DNA of 37,356 nt from Acetobacteraceae bacterium (GTDB taxonomy: Bacteria; Pseudomonadota; Alphaproteobacteria; Acetobacterales; Acetobacteraceae). Under the pieces are notes generated by a model. The model saw nothing but the letters and a program-made list of their open reading frames with translations. It ran no database searches and had not been told where the DNA came from. Below are positions 31,519 through 37,356 of this stretch, piece after piece; within the stretch, counting starts at the first letter, position 1, and each line of letters opens with the position of its first letter. Both the position numbers and the translations under genes were made by a program. Where the stretch lies: positions 1 through 37,356 of the forward strand of contig CANJJS010000050.1 of the NCBI GenBank assembly GCA_947474705.1, given 5' to 3'.

Positions 31519-32467
31519 AAGCGTGTTCGTCCCTCGCGGCGCGGTGGAAGCGCAGGCGCCGCACGTATTCCATGGGGTCCTTCCGGGTCACCAGCGCGCC
31601 GTCCGGCGTGTTCAGCCAGTCATAGAGCCGCGTCAGCAGAAACCGGATCGCCGCGCCCCGGCACAGCACGGGAAGCGCGGCTTTTTCCGCCGCCGACAAG
31701 GGACGCACCGCCTCGTACCCGCTCAGCAGTGCGCGGCCCTTCGTGACGTTGAAGGAAAAATCCGTCTCGAAGCACCAGGCGTTCAGGCAGACGGCGACAT
31801 CGTAGGCCAGCGAATCGGTCGCCGCGAAATAGAAGTCGATCAGCCCGGACAGCTTCCGGTCGAGGAAAAACACATTGTCCGGGAACAGATCGGCGTGGAT
31901 ATGGCCCAGCGGCAAATCCGCCGGCCAGTCCGCCAGGATGTCCGTCAGCGCGGTGTCGAGTTCCGCCATCATGCCGGGCTGGACCTCGTCGGCGCGGGCG
32001 CGGGAGCGTTCCAGCAGGGGACGCCAGCCATGGGCGCCCAGCGCGTTCGCCCGCCGCGGCGCGTAATCGGCGCCGGCCAGATGCAACGCCGCCAAAGCCC
32101 CTCCCACCGGGCCGCAATGCTCCACTCTGGGCCGGCGCGGCCAAACGCCAGGCAGGAACGTCGTGATCGCGGCATGCTTGCCCGCCAACACGCGCAGCGC
32201 CTCCCCGTCGCGCGCGCGCACCGGCTGCGGGCAAACGATCCCGCGTGTCGCCAGATGCGCCATCAGGCCGAGAAACCAGGGCAGATCGGCCGGATCGACG
32301 CGTTTTTCGTACAGCGTCAGGATAAAATCCCCGGCCGTCGTCTTCAGCGAGTAATTGGAATTTTCCACGCCCTCGGCGATGCCGCGGAAGGCGACCATGT
32401 CCCCGATGGCGTACTCCGTCAGGAATGCCGCCAGCGCCTCATCCGTGACTTCGGTGTAGACCGCCAT
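31508..32467 (-). CDS. thrB: Homoserine kinase, APH-fold type
   Basis: A 319-residue kinase that phosphorylates homoserine in threonine biosynthesis. This is the ThrB type of the aminoglycoside-phosphotransferase fold. It begins [19 protein letters not shown] and [29 protein letters not shown]. The catalytic loop [14 protein letters not shown] and the metal-binding [17 protein letters not shown] are intact. It starts 12 nt after the complex I subunit gene and overlaps rnhA. The ispH gene often found before thrB in related genomes is not here. Confidence 0.96.
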   Translation of the reverse strand: MAVYTEVTDEALAAFLTEYAIGDMVAFRGIAEGVENSNYSLKTTAGDFILTLYEKRVDPADLPWFLGLMAHLATRGIVCPQPVRARDGEALRVLAGKHAAITTFLPGVWPRRPRVEHCGPVGGALAALHLAGADYAPRRANALGAHGWRPLLERSRARADEVQPGMMAELDTALTDILADWPADLPLGHIHADLFPDNVFFLDRKLSGLIDFYFAATDSLAYDVAVCLNAWCFETDFSFNVTKGRALLSGYEAVRPLSAAEKAALPVLCRGAAIRFLLTRLYDWLNTPDGALVTRKDPMEYVRRLRFHRAARDEHAYGL

Positions 32468-32479
32468 GGTCCCGGACGC

Positions 32480-32782
32480 TCAATGCGTCCAGTTTTCATA
32501 CCGCGCGTAGCTGAAGTTGTCGGCATAGGCCTTGGGACGGACGCGGCGTTCCCTGGGGATCTCGACCTCGTAGGGAATACCTTCGCGTTCGGCGTAGGCG
32601 ATCGCTTCGTCCTTGGAGGCGAAGATCAGCTTCACCTGCGCCTGTGTGTCGCCGCCGCCAATCCAGCCCATGAGCCGGTCCGCCTTGTTCGGCGCGTCGG
32701 AGGTATGCACGAGCACCCAGTCCGTGCCGGCCCGTCCGGACTGCATGGCATTCTTCGGCGGCAGAAAGATTCGGGCCCGCAT
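32480..32782 (-). CDS. Complex I accessory subunit, NDUFS4-like (ETC complex I family)
   Basis: A 100-residue protein of the mitochondrial-type 18-kDa subunit family, a peripheral part of NADH:quinone oxidoreductase in alphaproteobacteria and mitochondria. Landmarks are ARIFLPPKNAMQSGRAGTDWVLVH, DRLMGWIGGGDTQAQVKLIFASKDEAIAYAEREGIPYEV and a C-terminal KAYADNFSYARYENWTH. GGAGAG lies 7 nt before the ATG. It sits 22 nt after the 3' end of tRNA-Pro and 12 nt before thrB, so it may be co-transcribed with both. Confidence 0.92.
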   Translation of the reverse strand: MRARIFLPPKNAMQSGRAGTDWVLVHTSDAPNKADRLMGWIGGGDTQAQVKLIFASKDEAIAYAEREGIPYEVEIPRERRVRPKAYADNFSYARYENWTH

Positions 32783-32804
32783 GGAAACGCTCTCCAAAAA
32801 CCAA

Positions 32805-32881
32805 TGGTCGGGGCGGCGGGACTCGAACCCACGACCTCCTGTACCCAAAACAGGCGCGCTACCAGGCTGCGCCACACCCCG
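32805..32881 (-). tRNA. tRNA-Pro (anticodon UGG)
   Basis: A 77-nt tRNA with encoded CCA. The acceptor stem CGGGGTG pairs with CGCCCCG (one G-U pair). The D-arm holds GCGCAGCCTGGTAGCGC, the anticodon arm CCTGTTTTGGGTACAGG gives TGG, and the T-arm contains GGTTCGAGTCC. All four arms fold without mismatches that would suggest decay. Confidence 0.97.
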
Positions 32882-32940
32882 ACGGAACGCCCCCAACCTA
32901 TGGACGGGGACCGCCAGAGGCAAGGGCGGACTTGCCATTG

Positions 32941-33414
32941 CTATTTCGCGTTGCCGAAAATCCGCTGTTTGACCACGTCCCCCACCCGGATGTTCAGCCG
33001 CGCGGCCGTCCCCGCCGCCACTTCCAGCGTCGCTTTCACCGGTCCCCGGCTGGAAATCGTCGCGAGACTCCCGGGCACCGCGTTTTCGGCGATCGAGCGG
33101 ATCGTGCCGTCGGCGTTGATGAAAATCATGTCCAGCGAGGCGATCGTGTTCCGCATCCACATCGACGACTCGCGTGGGATGCCCCAGTCGAACAACATCC
33201 CGCCATCCGGCGGCACGCCGGGGCGGAACATCTCGCCGACTTCCTGCTGCGCCGGGGTCAGCGCCATTTCGACGTTGAAGACGTGCTCGGCGCCGTCCCG
33301 GACAACGATGGTCAGTCTCTCCTTCGGCAACTCGGGCTGCGCTTTGGTCGTATCCGCGGCCCATGCGGCGATGGGGCACAAGGCCAGGAGCGTGAAAAGC
33401 AAACGGCGGCGCAT
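32941..33414 (-). CDS. DUF192 family secreted protein
   Basis: A 157-residue protein with a Sec signal (MRRRLLFTLLALCPIAAWA, cut before AD) and the DUF192 domain from ~residue 45: FNVEMALTPAQQEVGEMFRPGVPPDGGMLFDW, MWMRNTIASLDMIFINADGTI and GTAARLNIRVGDVV. The M.MRNT core is characteristic. Function is unknown; the proteins are exported and small. GGGAGGG lies about 7 nt before the ATG. It begins 19 nt after the N-formylglutamate amidohydrolase gene and is followed by tRNA-Pro. Confidence 0.92.
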   Translation of the reverse strand: MRRRLLFTLLALCPIAAWAADTTKAQPELPKERLTIVVRDGAEHVFNVEMALTPAQQEVGEMFRPGVPPDGGMLFDWGIPRESSMWMRNTIASLDMIFINADGTIRSIAENAVPGSLATISSRGPVKATLEVAAGTAARLNIRVGDVVKQRIFGNAK

Positions 33415-33433
33415 GAAAAAACCCTCCCGGCGG

Positions 33434-34339
33434 TCAATGGCGGCTGAGGCGGGCGGCTTCCGCCGCCAGTGCCTCGATCAGAGCGGTCAGATCGCGGCTG
33501 GTTTCCTCGAAGCCGGACGAATGGGTGTAGGAAGCCTCGTCCATATACAGATCGCGGGCGATTTCGATTTGCAGCGCATGCACATGCTCGCGCGGGCGGC
33601 CGTAATGGCGGGTGATGTAACCGCCGGCATAAGGGTCGTTGCGCCGGACCCGATACCCGAGATCCACCAGCTTTCGTTCCACGAACCGGACGATATAGGG
33701 CGAGCAGGATGTCCCGTGCGCGTCGCCCAGCACGATATCGGCGAGCCGGTCGCCCCGCCCGCTGACCGGCACATGCGACGGCATCGAATGACAATCGACC
33801 AGCACGCATTGCCCGAACACGGCCCGCGTGCCCTGGATCAGCGCGGCCAGGGTCTCGTGAAACGGCCGCCAGCAGGCCTCGATTCGCCGCTCCGCCTCGG
33901 CGAAGGTCAGCTTGCCGCGATAAATCGCCTCGCCGGAGGACACCACGCGCGCGATCGTTCCCAGACCGGCATTGACCCGCGCGCTGGTGGTGTTGACCCA
34001 GTCCGGCAGCTTGTCGGCGAACATCGCCGGATCGAGTTCCCACTGCTCCCGGTTGGGATCGCACCAGGCGCGGGGAAAGGTCGCGTGCACCAGGGGCGCG
34101 CCATGGCCCGGCGCGGCGGAAAACAATTCCTCGACAAAGCTGTCCTCGCTGCGGCGCAGGCCTGGCGCGTCGAGGCGCGAGGCGGCGAGGAACTCCGCGG
34201 GATAATTCCGCCCGGAATGCGGCGAGGCGAACACAAGCGGCGTCGTCTGCGACACGGGGCGGGCAACGATGACCGGCGGTTGAGTCCGGGATTTGGCGGG
34301 CGCGGCGGGGACATCCATCCTCGCATTCAAGCGGGACAT
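33434..34339 (-). CDS. N-formylglutamate amidohydrolase family protein
   Basis: A 301-residue zinc hydrolase of the family that cleaves N-formylglutamate in histidine degradation, also found outside that pathway. Landmarks are LVFASPHSGRNYPAEFLA, HATFPRAWCDPNREQWELDPAMF, VLVDCHSMPS and YGRPREHVHALQIEIARDLYMDE, which carry the metal-binding His/Asp/Glu. The start is uncertain: ATG at 34339 or ATG at 34318, neither with a strong ribosome site. No hut genes are nearby, so the true substrate may differ. DUF192 follows in the same direction. Confidence 0.88.
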   Translation of the reverse strand: MSRLNARMDVPAAPAKSRTQPPVIVARPVSQTTPLVFASPHSGRNYPAEFLAASRLDAPGLRRSEDSFVEELFSAAPGHGAPLVHATFPRAWCDPNREQWELDPAMFADKLPDWVNTTSARVNAGLGTIARVVSSGEAIYRGKLTFAEAERRIEACWRPFHETLAALIQGTRAVFGQCVLVDCHSMPSHVPVSGRGDRLADIVLGDAHGTSCSPYIVRFVERKLVDLGYRVRRNDPYAGGYITRHYGRPREHVHALQIEIARDLYMDEASYTHSSGFEETSRDLTALIEALAAEAARLSRH

Positions 34340-34464
34340 CGCGGCGCTGTCACCTGGGGGCCCCTTGTGGGCGCGGAAAACATGCCATGGCGGCGCGGCG
34401 CTTTTCCTTCTTCGCCCAAGGGAGGGGCGCGTGGTATGCCGCCGCCACGGCGGGGACACGCCAC

Positions 34465-34493
34465 TTGCGGGCCCCTCGCCTCCTACCTAGGAT
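34465..34493 (+). promoter_or_regulatory. Candidate sigma-70 promoter
   Basis: TTGCGG (34465-34470) and TAGGAT (34488-34493) are spaced 17 nt apart, which would start transcription near 34500, 25 nt before the GTG start of the duplicated-domain protein. By eye only. Confidence 0.4.
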
Positions 34494-34524
34494 CGCGAAA
34501 AGGTCAACAACAGGAGAGTCCATC

Positions 34525-35448
34525 GTGCCGCAATCGCCAGGAACCACCTTCGCCGCCGACCCGTTAACCTTCATTGTCCGGCATCAGCTTTGGGACAACA
34601 ACGTCGAAGACCACATGGACCAGGGCGTGTCCGTCGATGTGGTGTCGGCCATCGACGGCAAGACCGTCTCCATGCTGCGCTTCAATTGTTTCGATATCGA
34701 GAGCGGGTATGTCTACGGCCCGGAAAATCCCGCGTTGTCGACCCCGCTTCGCGTCGGCGGCGGCATGGGCATTCACTGCCGCATGGACCCGATCACCGAC
34801 GGCAACCCGATCTTCCACACCATTCGCCTGCTGGGCTCCAAGCTCGTCAAAATGCTCGAAAAGGCCGGCTACCCGGAAATCGCCGCCGCGACGAACATGG
34901 ACGCGGTGCGCCGCGTGCTGCCGGAGCTGGAAACCTGCGCCCGCGAAACCTTCGTCGCCAAGCGCAACACGGTGAAGCACAACCGCGGCACGGATATGTT
35001 CGAAGCCGGCGTCATCCGCTTCGGGCTTGAAATGCGGCGCCAGAAGAACGGCGACGGCGGCCTCGCGCTGCACGTGCTCGGCGATGTCGGCGGGACCAAA
35101 GGCAAATCCTATGTCGAGGAAACCGAACTCCTCGCCTTCGACTGCTTCTGGAAGGACGCGCATTACCACTACGGCCCGCGCAACAAGAACCACCGGACCA
35201 ACTGGGACCTGGCGATCGTGGACGATCCCTTGGACTGGACGTTCGAACAGATCGAAAATCGCAAACTGCCCGCGATGATCGCGCGCGCCGGCTACCCGGA
35301 CATCGCCGCCGACCTCGACCTCGACCTGATCGCGTCGGTTGTGCCCGCGTTGAAAAAACGCGCCTACGAAATGTACGAAGAAGGCGAGCGGCTGACCGGG
35401 CATAAAGGCCTGCCGCTGGAATTCACGCCGAACCTCGCGGCCGGTTAA
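34525..35448 (+). CDS. Hypothetical protein with an internal duplication
   Basis: A 307-residue cytoplasmic protein of no family that I can name. It contains two related halves. Residues 50-68 (MLRFNCFDIESGYVYGPEN) match 202-220 (LLAFDCFWKDAHYHYGPRN), and 110-143 (MLEKAGYPEIAAATNMD...) match 251-284 (MIARAGYPDIAADLDLD...), in the same order. The shared F-x-CF, YGP-N and AGYP-IAA motifs point to a conserved binding or catalytic site in each half. The GTG start has GGAGA 8 nt upstream. It is divergent from the N-formylglutamate amidohydrolase gene and appears monocistronic, ended by a strong terminator. Confidence 0.8.
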   Translation: MPQSPGTTFAADPLTFIVRHQLWDNNVEDHMDQGVSVDVVSAIDGKTVSMLRFNCFDIESGYVYGPENPALSTPLRVGGGMGIHCRMDPITDGNPIFHTIRLLGSKLVKMLEKAGYPEIAAATNMDAVRRVLPELETCARETFVAKRNTVKHNRGTDMFEAGVIRFGLEMRRQKNGDGGLALHVLGDVGGTKGKSYVEETELLAFDCFWKDAHYHYGPRNKNHRTNWDLAIVDDPLDWTFEQIENRKLPAMIARAGYPDIAADLDLDLIASVVPALKKRAYEMYEEGERLTGHKGLPLEFTPNLAAG

Positions 35449-35500
35449 GGCCGTGGCGGGACGAAGGGGGCGGACACCCCCTTCCGAACGCGCCATTCGC

Positions 35501-35541
35501 GAAAAAAAAAAGCGGCACGCCCCTGGGCGTGCCGCCTTTTT
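35501..35541. terminator. Bidirectional intrinsic terminator
   Basis: An 11-bp perfect stem (GCGGCACGCCC with GGGCGTGCCGC) is flanked by ten A on the left and TTTTT on the right, so it can stop transcripts from both strands. It lies between the convergent duplicated-domain gene and the desaturase gene. Confidence 0.9.
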
Positions 35542-35558
35542 GTTTGCCGCGAATCCTG

Positions 35559-36647
35559 TCAGCGGAACGGGACCAAACGCCCCTGCTCCGTGTCCCAAAG
35601 CGCCAGACGGGCACAACGGAAACTCTCCCGCAACGTCAGCCGCGGGGCGGTGCGCAGCGCGGGAATCGCTTCGTGGCACTCCTTCAGCCGGTAATTGGGG
35701 ATACGGCTGGCCAGATGGTGAATGTGATGAAAACCGATATTTCCGGTCATCCAGTGCAACACCGCCGGCAGATCGTAGAACGACGAACCGCGCAGCGCGG
35801 CGGCATGGAAATCCCAGGCGGGCCGGGCCGCCCAATACGCGTGCTCGAACTGATGCTGGATATAGAACAGCCAAACCCCGACGGTCGCGGCCAGCAGGAT
35901 CACCGGCAGCCACCCCATCAGAACGGGCTGGAGCCCGAAAGTCGCGATCAGAATCGTGACCAGCCCGGCGAGAGCCAGGTCGGTGCCGACGATGCTGACC
36001 CAATCGCGCCATTGCCGTTTGGGACTGCCCTTCGGAATGCGCAAACGCAGCAAAATCAGCCAGGCCGGCCCAACGCCGAACATCACCAGCGGATGGCGAT
36101 AAATCCGGTACGACATGCGCCGGAGAAACGGCAGCGCACGATATTCCTCCAGCGTCAGAATCGTCACGTCGCCCGTCCCGCGGCGATCCAGATCCCCGGT
36201 CGTCGCATGGTGCATCGCGTGATCGCGGCGCCAGAACGTGTACGGCGTGAGTGTCAGAAGGCTCAGCGCCCGGCCCAGCAGGCCGTTGGCCCAGTTGGAC
36301 GCGAAAAACGATCCATGGCCGCAATCGTGCTGTATCACGAACAAACGCACCAACAGCACCGCGCCGGCGGGTAACAGGATCAGGCCCGCGAGCACATGAT
36401 AGTACAACGCCGCGAGCAGCGCCGCCATGACCGCGACAAAGGGCGGGAACGTGGTCGCCAATTGCAACCAGGCCCGCCCTGGGCTGGGTTTCATATAGGG
36501 AGCGACAAGGTCCCGCCATGAGGCGCCCGGCGGCATCGGCGGGGCGTTGGAGTCAGATGGTGGCAGCGGCGTGGCTCCGGTCGGAGACGAACATGGCGCC
36601 GCCGGCTTCGCGGGAGGCGCCGTTGGCGGGCCGGATGGGTCCGGCAT
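35559..36647 (-). CDS. Membrane fatty-acid desaturase
   Basis: A 362-residue di-iron membrane desaturase or hydroxylase. The three histidine boxes are HDCGH (107-111), HAMHH (143-147) and HHIHH (307-311). Hydrophobic pairs lie around residues 66-103, 120-135 and 220-263. The first ~40 residues are Pro/Ser-rich and unlike the family, and the ATG at 36647 lacks a clear ribosome site, so translation may begin at ATG 36536 (MPPGASWRDL). It probably introduces double bonds into membrane acyl chains. The cold-shock protein gene lies just upstream on the same strand, which fits a role in cold adaptation, but co-transcription is not shown. Confidence 0.88.
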   Translation of the reverse strand: MPDPSGPPTAPPAKPAAPCSSPTGATPLPPSDSNAPPMPPGASWRDLVAPYMKPSPGRAWLQLATTFPPFVAVMAALLAALYYHVLAGLILLPAGAVLLVRLFVIQHDCGHGSFFASNWANGLLGRALSLLTLTPYTFWRRDHAMHHATTGDLDRRGTGDVTILTLEEYRALPFLRRMSYRIYRHPLVMFGVGPAWLILLRLRIPKGSPKRQWRDWVSIVGTDLALAGLVTILIATFGLQPVLMGWLPVILLAATVGVWLFYIQHQFEHAYWAARPAWDFHAAALRGSSFYDLPAVLHWMTGNIGFHHIHHLASRIPNYRLKECHEAIPALRTAPRLTLRESFRCARLALWDTEQGRLVPFR

Positions 36648-36757
36648 GGATCTAACTGGCTCCGCGGGAACGCCTCAGGGCGCGTCCCACGGGAGCGGGA
36701 GGCGGTGTAGGCGGAAGGCGGGGGAAGCCGAAGGCGGAGCGAACCCCGCCCAGGCGA

Positions 36758-36964
36758 TCAGCGTGTCTCGAGATTGACCGCCGAGCTTTTGCCCCGCTGT
36801 CCCTCTTCGATTTCATAGGCCAGCTTCTGGCCCTCTGGCAGGGTCGTCTTGCCCGCGCGTTCCACCGCCGAGATGTGCACGAAGACATCCTTCGAGCCGT
36901 CGTCGGGCTGGATGAAGCCATAGCCCTTCTGGGCGTTGAACCATTTAACAGTGCCGGTCGGCAT
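36758..36964 (-). CDS. Cold-shock protein, CspA family
   Basis: A 68-residue single-domain RNA chaperone. It has [32 protein letters not shown] with RNP1 (KGYGFI) and RNP2 (DVFVH), and ends [17 protein letters not shown] lies about 5 nt before the ATG. The gene upstream ends at 37224, leaving 259 nt, room for the long structured leader usual for cold-shock mRNAs; a CATAAT -10-like box at 37159-37164 (minus strand) would give a leader of nearly 190 nt, but no good -35 is visible. Frames extending upstream of this ATG are not coding. Confidence 0.95.
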   Translation of the reverse strand: MPTGTVKWFNAQKGYGFIQPDDGSKDVFVHISAVERAGKTTLPEGQKLAYEIEEGQRGKSSAVNLETR

Positions 36965-37223
36965 GATATCTCTCCATTTACGTTCTTCCGCCGCGCGGAT
37001 CGGCGTGGCGGGTCTGACCTCGGCGATCGGATAGGGCACCGGGTTCGACGCGGGAACGCAACGAAAAACGGACCTGACACAAACAACAGGGCGACCCTGG
37101 GCATATAGGGCCCAGGGTGGCCCGATGCAAGGAATACCGCCGGGCAACAGCAGTTCTCATTATGGAAAAATCATGGGTGAAGATTGGCGGGTAAAATCAG
37201 AATCGAATTCCCAAATGCCGTAG

Positions 37224-37356
37224 TCAGGAAGGCAACGGTGGCGGTTCGATGAAAGCCAGCGTCGCCAGGACCTCTTCCCAGCCTGAAAAAACCAGGAACA
37301 CCGTGATCGACCGCAGGTGCTCGAAGAAGCGTTTGCGCGTGCCGATGGCTTCAGTC
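37224..37356 (-). CDS. C-terminal end of a gene cut by the window edge
   Basis: On the minus strand a frame is open from the window end to a TGA at 37224. The 43 residues include AIGTRKRFFEHLRS, VFLVFSGWEEVLATLAF and a proline-rich end IEPPPLPS. The mix of charged and hydrophobic residues and the lack of stops make a real C terminus likely, but it is too short to name. Confidence 0.45.
   Translation of the reverse strand, partial: TEAIGTRKRFFEHLRSITVFLVFSGWEEVLATLAFIEPPPLPS

Noticed and set aside
31466-34567. A 1033-codon plus-strand frame
   Set aside because: It is antisense to rnhA, thrB, the complex I gene, tRNA-Pro, DUF192 and the amidohydrolase, all with clear family motifs; its translation is low-complexity Arg/Gly.
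34564-36519. A 651-codon minus-strand frame
   Set aside because: It is opposite the duplicated-domain gene, crosses the bidirectional terminator and overlaps the desaturase in another frame.

Overview
The window is high-GC bacterial chromosome (about two-thirds G+C by eye) and looks like an alphaproteobacterium, probably of the Rhodospirillales/Acetobacterales side. The evidence is an Hsp20 gene followed by DUF1150 (an alphaproteobacterial pairing), an APH-type homoserine kinase overlapping rnhA, a mitochondrial-type complex I accessory subunit next to tRNA-Pro, and a Hint_2 domain protein of the kind frequent in acetic acid bacteria. Species cannot be named from the sequence alone. No phage, transposase, CRISPR array or rRNA was found; one tRNA is present.

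Layout. 1-2026: C-terminal part of a Ser/Thr kinase and a small membrane protein. 2033-5038: a family 5 solute-binding protein (SBP), a secreted Asn/Gly-repeat protein, DUF1150 and Hsp20. 5278-10275: a plus-strand catabolic operon with an SBP, a creatininase-family amidohydrolase, and the [2Fe-2S] and molybdopterin subunits of an isoquinoline/nicotinate-type hydroxylase. 10449-12169: an SBP overlapping a HEAT-repeat gene, flanked by two copies of an inverted-repeat element. 12631-15730: a TPR/glycosyltransferase-like protein convergent with a nine-repeat ELWxTDGT protein carrying a C-terminal Hint domain. 15896-20842: a minus-strand operon of SDR, PotD-, PotA- and PotB-like transport proteins and an enolase-superfamily enzyme; no PotC is present. 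21032-24353: another family 5 SBP, divergent from an enoyl-CoA hydratase and an RraA-like protein. 24466-28824: a tightly packed operon of TetR, DevB, DevC, DevA and a GT2 glycosyltransferase, headed by a doubled palindromic operator. 29235-30773: a lower-GC cassette of unknown genes with a possible frameshift. 31075-34339: housekeeping genes (rnhA, thrB, complex I subunit, tRNA-Pro, DUF192, N-formylglutamate amidohydrolase). 34525-35448: an internally duplicated protein of unknown function. 35559-37356: a fatty-acid desaturase, a cold-shock protein and the end of one more gene.

How the parts may work together. The 5278-10275 operon fits uptake, ring hydroxylation and cyclic-amide opening of an N-heterocycle (inference). 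The TetR-DevBCA-GT2 operon fits synthesis and export of a glycoconjugate under its own repressor (inference from DevBCA precedents). The 15896-20842 operon fits uptake of a small solute and its oxidation and dehydration or isomerisation. Five SBPs but only one permease and one import ATPase are encoded here, so most of the SBPs must use transport parts encoded elsewhere.
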